Part shown: piece after piece, positions 1 through 7,841 of the stretch
How positions within the stretch are numbered: position 1 is the stretch's first letter
How the letters are laid out: each line of letters begins with the position of its first letter
Assembly: GCA_001637315.1 (NCBI GenBank)
Contig: LSZA01000040.1
Span: 1 to 35,991, forward strand
Reading direction: 5' to 3'
Origin: Phormidium willei BDU 130791
GTDB taxonomy: Bacteria > Cyanobacteriota > Cyanobacteriia > Cyanobacteriales > Geitlerinemataceae
Length of the DNA stretch: 35,991 nucleotides
Notes under the pieces: generated by a model
What the model was told of the DNA's origin: nothing
What the model saw: only the letters and a program-made list of their open reading frames with translations
The model's database searches: none
Translations under genes and position numbers: made by a program

Positions 1-396
1 CATCTGGCCCAACAATCGCCCCCAGAACAGGCTCTCGCGATTTTGTACCAAGCCATCGACTCCTATCGCACCGCCATTGAGGTTGCCACCTCCCAAACCG
101 CCCTGAGTTTTGACCCCTACGCGACCTATAATAATCTTGGCTTAACCCACTACTATCTCGGGGTTCATCCCCAATGCGACCCTCAACACCGTTTAGGACA
201 TATTGAAGCCGCCTTAGAGCAACATTTAGCCGCCTTTCACGGTTGGCGATCGCAACCCCAACGACAAAAAACCGCTCAAGATGCGATCGTGCGTACCTTA
301 CGAGCTTGCTATGACCTTGGCGGCATGGCCGCTCAAAGCAAGGCCTTGAATCAGCTTCCGGCGACCCTATTACCCGAGATTATGGGACGGCTCTAA
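1..396 (+). CDS. C-terminal part of a TPR-like protein (5' end outside window)
   Basis: The frame is open from base 1 to a TAA at 394-396, so this is the last 131 codons of a longer gene. The first in-frame start codon is a TTG at 43, but coding sense continues upstream of it. The visible part is helical. It has a tetratricopeptide-like helix pair around the NNLGLTHYYLG motif, then a second pair containing EAALEQHLAAFHGWR. It probably acts as a protein-protein interaction scaffold, but the domain that would define its job lies off the left edge. The partner and cellular location cannot be inferred. Confidence 0.6.
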   Translation, partial: HLAQQSPPEQALAILYQAIDSYRTAIEVATSQTALSFDPYATYNNLGLTHYYLGVHPQCDPQHRLGHIEAALEQHLAAFHGWRSQPQRQKTAQDAIVRTLRACYDLGGMAAQSKALNQLPATLLPEIMGRL

Positions 397-523
397 CCTG
401 ATCAGCAAGGCGTTAGCGGGTAGACTCTCAAGAGGACGTGAATCTTGTATCAACCCCCTGAACTACCCGTGGGGTCGCGAGCTGTGTTAAGTTGAAGCCG
501 ATGTTTCTGATCTAGTAAAGCGT

Positions 524-859
524 ATGGCTCGTATCGAATTCGCCAAGGGTGTCAAAGAAGACGTCGTCCCCGACGTGCGTTTAACTCGCTCCAAAGATGG
601 ATCCAATGGACGGGCAATTTTTTACTTCCAAAACCCGCAAGCCCTCGATCCTGAATTTGGTGAAGAAATCACCGGGATGTACCTCATTGACGAAGAAGGA
701 GAACTGGTGACTCGGGAAGTCAAAGGGAAGTTTGTCAATGGACAAGCTGAAGCCGTCGAAGCTATCTACGCCATTAAATCGGAGAAAGAATGGGATCGTT
801 TCATGCGGTTTATGGAGCGATATGCCCAAGAAAATGGACTGGGCTTTTCCAAAGCCTAA
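524..859 (+). CDS. psb28: Photosystem II reaction center assembly protein Psb28
   Basis: At 111 residues the protein has the usual Psb28 length. It begins [20 protein letters not shown] and carries the family's FYFQNP and [11 protein letters not shown] stretches. Psb28 is a small soluble protein on the cytoplasmic side of the thylakoid membrane. It binds photosystem II assembly intermediates containing CP47 and the D1/D2 centre, and is released before the oxygen-evolving complex matures. No signal peptide or membrane segment is present, as expected. The ATG at 524 has no clear Shine-Dalgarno sequence, which is common in cyanobacteria. The gene stands alone and is followed by a hairpin terminator shared with the convergent protease gene. 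The family match is clear from the sequence; the role comes from the family. Confidence 0.95.
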   Translation: MARIEFAKGVKEDVVPDVRLTRSKDGSNGRAIFYFQNPQALDPEFGEEITGMYLIDEEGELVTREVKGKFVNGQAEAVEAIYAIKSEKEWDRFMRFMERYAQENGLGFSKA

Positions 860-1017
860 GGCGGCGATCGTGTCACTATTCAGATGAATAGAACTTAGAC
901 CCGACTAGATATCAAAACGCTTTAATACACCGTGACAGCAGTTAGCCGTTCACTGAGATCAAGCCTCGTCATGTTATCGATCCAAGTTGATATCTTATTG
1001 CATCTGGTGACTGCTAC

Positions 1018-1050
1018 AAAACCCCGATGTTTTGATGACATCGGGGTTTT
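1018..1050. terminator. Bidirectional hairpin terminator between psb28 and ctpC
   Basis: A perfect 12-bp inverted repeat (1018-1029 with 1039-1050) closes a 9-nt loop. The outer arms are AAAA on the left and TTTT on the right, so each strand reads a GC stem running into a short U tract. It lies between two convergent genes and can serve both. Confidence 0.8.
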
Positions 1051-1106
1051 CACATCCATAATCCAGATTTAGCCGAGAAGTTCCATCTCATCCAACCCTA
1101 AGCCGA

Positions 1107-2447
1107 TTAGCGGACACTCTCAAGCTCCTTAAGCCGTAAAACCTTAACAGCGGCCTCCCTCGAACCATTACGACTCGCGACAGGAATCTGCTCTTGAAAA
1201 ACATCAACTGCCCGAGAATAAACCGGATCAGAAAGAGTTCCTCGAAGACCCCCATCTCGACTTAATAAAAGTTGCTGGTTTCCCGTCATCTCCACCCGAG
1301 AATCTGGAAAAATGCCGTTTTCACTAATATCAGTTCCATTGGGAGTAAAGTAACGAGCCACCGTCACCGCCAACCCCGAACCATCCGACAAAGAATTCAC
1401 CGATTGCACCAACGCCTTACCAAACGTTGGCGTACCAATAATCGTCGCGCGTTCATTATCCTGTAACGCTCCCGCCACAATCTCACTCGCACTAGCCGAA
1501 TTGTGATCCACCAGAACCGCCAAAGGTAAATCCGTCAACGCGGTCCGGGTGGCCTCAACGGCTTCGACATTGCCATGACGGTCAACCGTACTGACGATCG
1601 CCCCTTCATTCAACCACATACGAGCAATCTGAATACTCACATTCAGCAAGCCTCCAGGATTCCCCCGTAAATCCAGCACAAACGCATCGACTCCCTGCTC
1701 TTTTAAGTCCTCAATGGCTCGATACATCTGCTCATGCGCATGAGAACTAAACTCACTCAAGCGAATATAACCCACCCGAGTCTCCCCCTCCAAACTGAGA
1801 CTGTGATGAACCGCCGGGAGTTCAATACGGCTACGGACAAGAGTGACATTAAACTGGCGCTGATTACGTAAAATCCTCAACGTCACCGGCGTTCCAATGG
1901 CACCTCGAATCCGCTGCGAGGCCTCATCGATCCCCATCGGTGTCGTTGAATCACCATCAATGGCCAGAATGCGATCGCCCTCCTCAATCCCCTCACGACT
2001 CGCCGGAGAATTGGGAATCGGTGCCACCACTGAGATAGTTTGCTGTTGCTCATCGCGCTCTAAACGTAAACCCACCCCCGACAGTTCCCCCGAAGTTTGC
2101 TCATTGAGCGCCGCAAAGGCTTCAGGGTCCAAAAAACGCGTATAGGGGTCATCCAAGCGGGCTAAGGCACGACGGAGCGCCGCATAAGCCTGTTCTCGGG
2201 AACTGTACTCTTGCCCTAGGAGTTCTTCACGCACCTGTTGCCAATCCGTATCTTGGAACGTTTCATCAACATAATCACGATTGACAATCTGCCAGGCCTC
2301 ATCCAAAACGGCTTTAGGACTGTTTTCAAAGGTCGCGGCGTGACTCGAGCGACTCGATAGGGGATTGAAGAAAGACACGGTGCTGGTTAGAAGAACAGTG
2401 CCAACCACCGTAACGGATTGAAGAATGGAAGGATGAGGACGATTCAT
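1107..2447 (-). CDS. ctpC: S41 carboxyl-terminal processing protease, CtpC-like
   Basis: This 446-residue serine protease of family S41 starts with an N-terminal signal or anchor segment (about residues 10-38, ending SSHAA). A helical N-terminal region with the DDPYTRFLDPEAF motif follows, then a PDZ domain (about 110-195, GVGLRLE) and the catalytic domain. The Ser-Lys dyad is visible: the middle serine of NSASASE (S319) and the lysine of FGKALVQ (K344), 25 residues apart as in Prc and the D1 protease. Cyanobacteria carry CtpA, CtpB and CtpC. CtpA matures the D1 protein. The ELSGVGLRLE, GYIRLSEFS and FGKALVQSV segments fit CtpC best from memory, but this was not tested by alignment. It is expected in the thylakoid lumen or periplasm. 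It is convergent with psb28, and the shared photosystem theme may be chance. Confidence 0.85.
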   Translation of the reverse strand: MNRPHPSILQSVTVVGTVLLTSTVSFFNPLSSRSSHAATFENSPKAVLDEAWQIVNRDYVDETFQDTDWQQVREELLGQEYSSREQAYAALRRALARLDDPYTRFLDPEAFAALNEQTSGELSGVGLRLERDEQQQTISVVAPIPNSPASREGIEEGDRILAIDGDSTTPMGIDEASQRIRGAIGTPVTLRILRNQRQFNVTLVRSRIELPAVHHSLSLEGETRVGYIRLSEFSSHAHEQMYRAIEDLKEQGVDAFVLDLRGNPGGLLNVSIQIARMWLNEGAIVSTVDRHGNVEAVEATRTALTDLPLAVLVDHNSASASEIVAGALQDNERATIIGTPTFGKALVQSVNSLSDGSGLAVTVARYFTPNGTDISENGIFPDSRVEMTGNQQLLLSRDGGLRGTLSDPVYSRAVDVFQEQIPVASRNGSREAAVKVLRLKELESVR

Positions 2448-2858
2448 GCGTGATGGGGTTGAAGAAGGACGATAAAGCGAAACGCGGTTGAATATGAACC
2501 CTTTAGACCCGATCTACAGGTCTTGGAACCGTAATTCCTGATGATGCTAGTCTCAACGATGCCATGTCAGCCCTAAGCAGATATCCGAGATGAGTCACCG
2601 TACGAGTTCTAGTGGGTCTTGCTGGGCGAGTCCAACTAATTTTGACTTATTTTGACTTAAAAGTTGATATATAAACCACTGTAGCCATTTTAGGGGCGGT
2701 TGAGTGGTGTCTGCGATCACAATCTGACTGACAATCTGACTGACACTCTGACTGACACTCTGATTGATCATCTGACAGACCGGCGGCCATTAGGGGTAAT
2801 CTTGATCTCAAGCCGTGATCTATCCTAGAAGAGAGAGTTCGGCAAAAACACAGAGGTT
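2448..2858. other. 411-bp divergent intergenic region
   Basis: No gene is visible. The stretch separates the starts of ctpC (minus) and the 272-residue protein gene (plus), so both promoters should lie here. An AT-rich patch lies at about 2638-2690. The only clear structure is the 12-bp tandem array at 2720-2779, described separately. Confidence 0.6.
2720..2779. repeat. Five tandem copies of a 12-bp unit
   Basis: The unit CAATCTGACTGA is repeated head to tail at 2720, 2732, 2744, 2756 and 2768. The first two copies are identical and the last three diverge by one to four bases. It sits about 80 bp upstream of the start codon at 2859, in the likely promoter region. It could be a regulatory array or simply slippage DNA. 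Confidence 0.85.
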
Positions 2859-3677
2859 ATGACGGTTCAAATGCTGTCTGGCTCGAAAGCCATAGGATTA
2901 AGTTTAATGACCGCAACCCTAGCTGCGATCGCCGCTGTCGGCCTCCAGGGACTACGCTGGCAACAGGTCATCGACGAGGAGACCGAACCCGTCCAAGAAG
3001 AACGACGCTTAGAACTACAACTGGCGCTTCTTGAGCAATTGCCCAGTTTAGGCTTTGACAACGCGATCGCCAGTTGGACCTTTCTACAATACCTCCAATA
3101 CTTTGGTGACGAAGCGGCCCGAGACGAAACCGGTTGTCGTCTTAACTTCACCTATCTCGACCAAGTCACTCAACGAGACCCCCGTTTCTTCACAGCCTAT
3201 ACCTTCGTCCCTGGCGGCGTCTCCTACTGCCAAGGAGAACCCCTAAAAAGCGTCGAACTGCTCGATCGCGGACTGGAGTCCATTACCCCCAAAATTGAAG
3301 AGCAAACCTTTATTTTAGCCCTCCTAGAAGCCTTAGATCGCTTCCTTCTCCTCGGCGATATTCCCGGGGCCATCCACGCCTACGAACAAGCGGCCGACTT
3401 AGCCGCAGAAACAGATAGCTACGCCGATTTTGCCTCCTACTACCGGCAAACGGCCCAATGGCTACGGGACAATCCCGACAGTCTACGCGCCCGTTTCATC
3501 GGTTGGCAAGAAGTTTACGCTAACGCCACCGATGAAAGCGTCCGAGAACGAGCCATCAGCGAACTCGAAAACCTCGGCGCACAAGTCATTCGACACGACG
3601 ATGGTTCTGTTGAATTTCGCCTACCCTCCCCACAAGACCTGAACCCATCGTCCCGCAACAACCAAGGCAGCGACTAA
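2859..3677 (+). CDS. Conserved membrane-anchored helical (TPR-like) protein of unknown function
   Basis: The 272-residue protein has one N-terminal hydrophobic segment (about residues 9-29), likely an uncleaved anchor. A soluble helical body follows, with TPR-like spacing: SVELLDRGLESI at about 130 and AIHAYEQAADLAAE at about 170. The central sequence LGFDNAIASWTFLQYLQYFG resembles a conserved cyanobacterial protein I remember only as hypothetical. The start at 2859 is preceded by AGAGG. Its stop is one base before the ATG of the YdcF-like gene, so the two are almost certainly one transcript. Two cysteines (around residues 87 and 117) fall in the exported part and could pair. No enzymatic motif is visible. 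Confidence 0.75.
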   Translation: MTVQMLSGSKAIGLSLMTATLAAIAAVGLQGLRWQQVIDEETEPVQEERRLELQLALLEQLPSLGFDNAIASWTFLQYLQYFGDEAARDETGCRLNFTYLDQVTQRDPRFFTAYTFVPGGVSYCQGEPLKSVELLDRGLESITPKIEEQTFILALLEALDRFLLLGDIPGAIHAYEQAADLAAETDSYADFASYYRQTAQWLRDNPDSLRARFIGWQEVYANATDESVRERAISELENLGAQVIRHDDGSVEFRLPSPQDLNPSSRNNQGSD

Positions 3678-3678
3678 C

Positions 3679-4392
3679 ATGACCCGACCCCCCTGGCAGA
3701 GAATCCCTCAGTTCCTCCGGCGCTGGCTTCAGTCCAAGCGATCGCTGAAGACCAAACTGGCCTGGGGACTCCTGGGACTCATCTTAGCCCTGGTTCTCGT
3801 TAGCGGACTACGTGGCCTTGAAGCCCTCAGCTATCGAGACGATCCCACCGACGGGGTCTTGGTGTTAGGTGGCAGTATTCGCCGCGAAATGTATAGCGCC
3901 CAATACGCGCGATCGCACCCCCAAATTCCCATCCTCATCTCCACCGGTTCCCTTCCCCCCTGTATTTATCTCATCTTTGAACGAGACAACGCTCCCATGG
4001 ACCGAGTCTGGCTCGAAAACTGCGCCCACTCAACCTTTTATAACTTCTTCTATAGCCTGCCCATCCTCGAACGTTGGCAAGTCCATCACGTCGAACTAAT
4101 CACCTCCGCCAGTCATCTCCCTCGCGCCATTTGGATGGCCCGGATTATCCTGGGATTACATGGGATCTGGGTGGACGCGAACATCGTCCCCGAAATTGGC
4201 AGACCCGGAAACCAAGAAAGTCGCCTCAAAACCCTATTAGACGTCACACGAACTGGACTTTGGGCAGTTCTGAGTCAGATCTATTCTCCCTCCTGTGATC
4301 AACTGCTGCGACTCAGCGAGGTGGATTTAGATCACTGGGCAACAAAAGGCTTTCACTGTGAACATCAAGGACAGGTGGATTGGCAGCCGTGA
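3679..4392 (+). CDS. YdcF/SanA-like DUF218 family membrane protein
   Basis: This 237-residue protein has a basic N-terminus, one transmembrane segment (about 28-48) and a DUF218 domain. The domain begins with the typical DGVLVLGGS and includes ISTGS, NCAHSTFYNF and ELITSASHLPRAIWMARIIL. The family includes YdcF, SanA and ElyC, which are linked to envelope integrity and polysaccharide or lipid-carrier metabolism. The precise reaction is unresolved. The gene follows the upstream gene by one base and is probably co-translated with it. Its last 80 bp overlap, tail to tail, the end of the hydrogenase-protease-like gene on the other strand. The family call is strong; the role here is inference. Confidence 0.8.
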   Translation: MTRPPWQRIPQFLRRWLQSKRSLKTKLAWGLLGLILALVLVSGLRGLEALSYRDDPTDGVLVLGGSIRREMYSAQYARSHPQIPILISTGSLPPCIYLIFERDNAPMDRVWLENCAHSTFYNFFYSLPILERWQVHHVELITSASHLPRAIWMARIILGLHGIWVDANIVPEIGRPGNQESRLKTLLDVTRTGLWAVLSQIYSPSCDQLLRLSEVDLDHWATKGFHCEHQGQVDWQP

Positions 4393-4819
4393 ACCATTCC
4401 CGCAACTGATGCAGCACCTGCGTCATCGCCTCTTCAACCGACTCAGACAACGTTTCACCCAACCCAAAATCCTGCCCCGGAATTGAGATCAACCAGGCTT
4501 GAGGGCAACACTCATACAACCATTGCGTCATTCCCAGCAAAGACGAAGGAGTCAGATAATGTCCCATGACCGTGGGGCCAGAATCAGCACTCAGAGGGTC
4601 AATCCTGAGCTCAGTTCCCGGCAACGAGGCATCAACAAACAGTGCCAAGTCCACATTAGCCAAAGATTCCGCCAGTTCCGGCGTTAACTGATGCCGAGGC
4701 AGCGATCGCACCCCCGGTAACTCCCAATCGGCCACCGCTGCCGCAATTCGCTGGCCCACTCCATCATCGCCGCGCAATAAACTACCATATCCGATCAGTA
4801 ACCAAGATATCTCTGTCAT
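4313..4819 (-). CDS. hoxW: Hydrogenase maturation protease family (HoxW-like)
   Basis: The 168-residue protein begins with the family signature ISWLLIGYGSLLRGDDGVG. The family normally has Asn where this protein has Ser (GYGS). HQLTPELAE and the nickel-sensing-region-like VDLALFVDAS follow. Members cleave the C-terminus of [NiFe]-hydrogenase large subunits after nickel insertion. HQLTPELAE and GHYLTP suggest the HoxW group for the bidirectional hydrogenase. The ATG at 4819 is chosen over the one at 4867 because GGAG lies upstream and the family starts close to the glycine motif. No hydrogenase gene is in the window. The last 20 or so residues lie in the 80-bp overlap with the YdcF-like gene and may be a late extension. 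The symbol is less certain than the family. Confidence 0.72.
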   Translation of the reverse strand: MTEISWLLIGYGSLLRGDDGVGQRIAAAVADWELPGVRSLPRHQLTPELAESLANVDLALFVDASLPGTELRIDPLSADSGPTVMGHYLTPSSLLGMTQWLYECCPQAWLISIPGQDFGLGETLSESVEEAMTQVLHQLREWFTAANPPVLDVHSESLLLPSDLNPPR

Positions 4820-4949
4820 CGTGACCCTATCTCCATATCTGCCCCTAAGCACTAAAATAGCTAACATCGAACACCATAGGAAAGAACTAACGGTTACACT
4901 GAGCCATCGTTCTCCCGATTTCCCCGTTCTTGACGATTAACCTCTCCCC

Positions 4950-5639
4950 ATGAAACTCCCTGTTCGGACTCTAATGAGCTGTTCGCTCCTTTTCACCCTG
5001 GTCGCCTGTCGTCAGCAAACCGCAACCTTAACCCCAGCCCAGGTCGGAGATGCCCCCAATAGTGCTAATTTAGCCTCCAGCCGAGAGAGACCGCCGGGGC
5101 TAACCCAAGCCGACTTTGAAACACGCTTGGCCGGTGTCTGTCGGATTACCAAGATTTCTGAGGGAGACATTCCCTTGTCTGAAAAACCCGTCTTTGCCAT
5201 CACCGAAGCTCCCCTCTCTCAAGAGCAGATGACGGACAATAGCCTTATCTTTATTCGTGATACGCCCGAGACCAATTATGACATCATGGGCAAACTCCCC
5301 GACCCTGAGGCTGATCTGCGCGACGTGACCTCCGGGGATTTGAATAATACGCCCTTAATTCTCTGTTCTCATCAAACCACGAATCCTAATGATGGAGAAA
5401 CCTGTTGGTATCTCAATGAAGAAGGATGGTATGGGTCGTTAGCCAGTTATGGAACTCAGGCGACCTTGTATCTTGTCGAGGCCAAAACGTTGGATTTAAT
5501 TGCCCAAACCCAACTACAACGACCGAGCCTCGGCTGTCCTGAAACCTGGACGTTGCCCGGAGATAGCCGTGAGCAAGTCCGGGATGCTGGCCCAATTGAC
5601 GTCAATGAAATTCGCACCTGGCTCAATAGTTTGTCCTAA
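4950..5639 (+). CDS. Predicted lipoprotein of unknown function
   Basis: The 229-residue protein starts with a lipoprotein signal peptide: MKLPVR, a hydrophobic core, then the lipobox LVAC at residues 17-20, so Cys20 should be lipidated. The mature part is acidic. It has five further cysteines, in CRITK, LCSH, TCWYLNEEGWYG and LGCPETW, which suggests disulfides outside the cytoplasm. I recognise no catalytic motif. The TCWYLNEEGWYGSL segment may be part of a small beta-rich fold. The gene is divergent from the hydrogenase-protease-like gene, with 130 bp between the two starts that must hold both promoters. It ends before a pair of palindromes. Confidence 0.7.
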   Translation: MKLPVRTLMSCSLLFTLVACRQQTATLTPAQVGDAPNSANLASSRERPPGLTQADFETRLAGVCRITKISEGDIPLSEKPVFAITEAPLSQEQMTDNSLIFIRDTPETNYDIMGKLPDPEADLRDVTSGDLNNTPLILCSHQTTNPNDGETCWYLNEEGWYGSLASYGTQATLYLVEAKTLDLIAQTQLQRPSLGCPETWTLPGDSREQVRDAGPIDVNEIRTWLNSLS

Positions 5640-5650
5640 TCTCCAACGTC

Positions 5651-5692
5651 GCTGAGTTTCGCCATCACGCTACCCAGATGGCGAAACTCAGC
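5651..5692. terminator. Perfect 15-bp inverted repeat
   Basis: GCTGAGTTTCGCCAT at 5651-5665 is exactly complementary to 5678-5692 around a 12-nt loop. It begins 11 bp after the lipoprotein stop. It lacks a following T tract, so it is either a terminator stem or a transcript-stabilising hairpin. Confidence 0.55.
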
Positions 5693-5706
5693 CGGAACAG
5701 GGCATT

Positions 5707-5754
5707 CCCTCGCTGGCAGGAGCCACCCCTAGCCCCTGCCAGCGAGGGGATTTT
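5707..5754. terminator. Second hairpin, 14-bp stem, followed by TTTT
   Basis: CCCTCGCTGGCAGG at 5707-5720 pairs perfectly with 5735-5748, with a 14-nt loop, and then ATTTT follows. With the preceding palindrome it fills the gap between the lipoprotein gene and the convergent channel gene. The loop contains CCACCCCTAGCCCCT, which resembles the CCACCCCTAACCCCT repeat at 19.4 kb, so this may be a dispersed cyanobacterial repeat acting as a terminator. Confidence 0.6.
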
Positions 5755-5771
5755 GCGCCCCGAGAGTCCCG

Positions 5772-7529
5772 TCAATTGTTCATCGCGATCGAATTTTGAC
5801 GGAAGTTGGACTGACCATTGGACTCAGACGATGGCGTCCGGAGTTCAAATTCCGGTTCCACCACACGCCAGAGTTGAGCCAAACGATTGGCCGGAATCGT
5901 TAAATAGAGGCGATCGCCCAGCGTCAACTCAGCCCCCAATAACTCCCAACCATGGAGAGTATCGCTACTGGTTTCAAGATACAGTGGCACAAAATCACCA
6001 TTGGCCGCCGCTGACTTCACATCTTGTCCCAGAAATGGGTGTTCAGGAGTAATCGTCGTGGCCATGGCAATCCAGAGATTTCCCGCCGTCATCCCACTCC
6101 CAAAAATTTGTCCCCCCAAAGCCGCCGCCGCAAAGGAGGGAGCGGCGATTTCCGTCGGACTTAAGACCGAGTTAAACTCAAAGACCTCCTGAACCATCAT
6201 GCCAAAATGAGCATCATGGGCGCGGACCACCACTCGAACATCGCTCTGGAGTCCTTTAGCCGTCAGGGCAATTTCGAGATTGGTGGTATCGTCACTGCTG
6301 ACAGCAAACAGAGCCTTGGCTCGGTGAATATTCGCCGTTTCGAGAGTATCCGGGAGCGTCGCATCTCCTTGAACCACAGGAATTTTCAGCGATTGGGCCG
6401 TATGTAAAAAGCGCCCATTGGGATCCGTCTCGATCGCCACCACGTCATAGCCATTTTCCTGCAAACGGGTGGCAATTTTAATGCCAATGCCCCCCAAACC
6501 GCAGATAACATAGTGATTCTCACTCGGCGTTGGGGCCGCATTCCAGAGTTTGCGGAAGCTGGTTCCTAACACCCAGTCATTAAGCAGAGCATAGGCAATA
6601 CCAATCACCCCGGCTCCCGCTAACATCATGACCACCGTAAAGACTTTAATCAAAGCTGGAGCCGTTTCGGCAACCTTTTCGTTTCCGCCGGCCCCAGTAA
6701 TCATGCCCACAGAAAAATAAAGGGCATCGACCGCCGTCACCTCAGCATTAATTGCCGTGTATGTCAAGGTAGCCACGAAAATCGTTAGAAACAGAACCAG
6801 AGTAATCGCCACACTCGACTGAATTTGCTGACGTAGGGTTTTCAGCCAACGGAAAAATTGTTTTCCTCGGGCCAGCCAGGATTTATGGCGCGATCCGATC
6901 GTCGGCTGAGTCGCAATAATCAGGCGATCGCCCACTTGCAGAGGTTGTTGACGCAACACCGCCGAAACCAGATCTAAATGAGTCTGCATCGGCAGATAAT
7001 AGATCAACATCCGCGAGCGATCGTCCCAGAGTTCATCCAAGGTACGTCCGACCCAATCATGGCCATCATGGATATACTCTTCATGAATGGGCCAAGTCTG
7101 GTTAAATAACTGAAGTTGACCAATCGCCCGATTTCCGAACGCCGCAAACGCGAACACCGGCGCCGCTAAAGCCGACACACTCATGGCCGTATGATGCTCC
7201 AGAGTCTGATTGAGTCGCTCTCCCAATCGCTGGTTGAACAGTCGATTGACAATACGAATATGGGGATTCAGAAGACGCGCCTGTACTAAAACCGCTAGAT
7301 TGACCGCATCATCAACCATGGCTAACACTAGAGTTTGAGCCTCTTGGATACCAGCCGCGAGAAGCGTCGAAGACGATCGCAAATTGCCCACAACCACATG
7401 ATCCGTTTCCTGGGGGAGAGGCTGATCATGGATGCCGATCGCCTCAATCCCTTGCTGTCGCAGCAGTCGGAAAATTTCGTAGCCCGTCGGACCTAATCCA
7501 CAGACAATAATCTGGGGTGTTCTCATCAT
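5772..7529 (-). CDS. Two-TM ion-channel-like protein with RCK/TrkA domains on both sides of the pore
   Basis: The 585-residue protein has a TrkA-N Rossmann domain (about 5-130, CGLGPTGYEIFRLL) and a TrkA-C-like segment (about 150-215). A pore module follows, with TM1 at about 240-260, a pore-helix sequence DALYFSVGMITGAGGN and TM2 at about 292-315. A second TrkA-N (about 343-465, CGLGGIGIKIATRL) and TrkA-C (to about 560) complete it. RCK domains gate potassium channels in response to nucleotides or ions. Where potassium channels carry T-x-G-Y/F-G, this protein has TGAGG, so potassium selectivity cannot be assumed. The order RCK-pore-RCK is unlike MthK, where one RCK follows the pore. The start at 7529 is an ATG-ATG pair with no strong Shine-Dalgarno. 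The family call is safe; the ion and direction of transport are open. Confidence 0.8.
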   Translation of the reverse strand: MMRTPQIIVCGLGPTGYEIFRLLRQQGIEAIGIHDQPLPQETDHVVVGNLRSSSTLLAAGIQEAQTLVLAMVDDAVNLAVLVQARLLNPHIRIVNRLFNQRLGERLNQTLEHHTAMSVSALAAPVFAFAAFGNRAIGQLQLFNQTWPIHEEYIHDGHDWVGRTLDELWDDRSRMLIYYLPMQTHLDLVSAVLRQQPLQVGDRLIIATQPTIGSRHKSWLARGKQFFRWLKTLRQQIQSSVAITLVLFLTIFVATLTYTAINAEVTAVDALYFSVGMITGAGGNEKVAETAPALIKVFTVVMMLAGAGVIGIAYALLNDWVLGTSFRKLWNAAPTPSENHYVICGLGGIGIKIATRLQENGYDVVAIETDPNGRFLHTAQSLKIPVVQGDATLPDTLETANIHRAKALFAVSSDDTTNLEIALTAKGLQSDVRVVVRAHDAHFGMMVQEVFEFNSVLSPTEIAAPSFAAAALGGQIFGSGMTAGNLWIAMATTITPEHPFLGQDVKSAAANGDFVPLYLETSSDTLHGWELLGAELTLGDRLYLTIPANRLAQLWRVVEPEFELRTPSSESNGQSNFRQNSIAMNN

Positions 7530-7841
7530 TAAACAGTGCTCAACAGCATGTCTGCCAGGTAGCTTGGGAATGCGAGGAGAGTTACAGTCAACGCTGCCAT
7601 GGGTAACGGTTCACGATTGTGGCTCGAACCCTCACCGAACCTTCATCGGTCATTGTCCCTTAGGACGGGTTGGCGTTTTGTAGCCTTGAACACTCAAACC
7701 AACCGTTACACCCAGACTTAAATAGACTCACAGCGATCGCAACGCCGGCGGGAAACGCCATCACCTCTGAGGCGGGAAATGGCCGCCTTTGGTTAGAATG
7801 GATCAGATTTACTCTCGCGCGATCGCTGCTGTTGCTCTGTT
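7530..7841. other. 312-bp divergent intergenic region between the channel gene and mfd
   Basis: The starts of the two genes face away from each other, so promoters for both are expected. I see two HIP1 octamers and a small AGGCGG/CCGCCT hairpin at about 7771-7789. There is no convincing -35/-10 pair, no RNA gene and no credible reading frame. A plus-strand open frame that starts at 7670 is only a shadow running into mfd. Confidence 0.5.

Noticed and set aside
5838..5863. tRNA-like T-arm and CCACCA end on the plus strand
   Set aside because: The CCGGA/TCCGG stem with a TTCAAAT loop and TTCCACCA looks like a tRNA 3' end, but the loop is 8 nt and no matching 5' acceptor strand (GGTGGAA) or anticodon arm exists upstream. 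The stretch is inside the 3' coding part of the channel gene.
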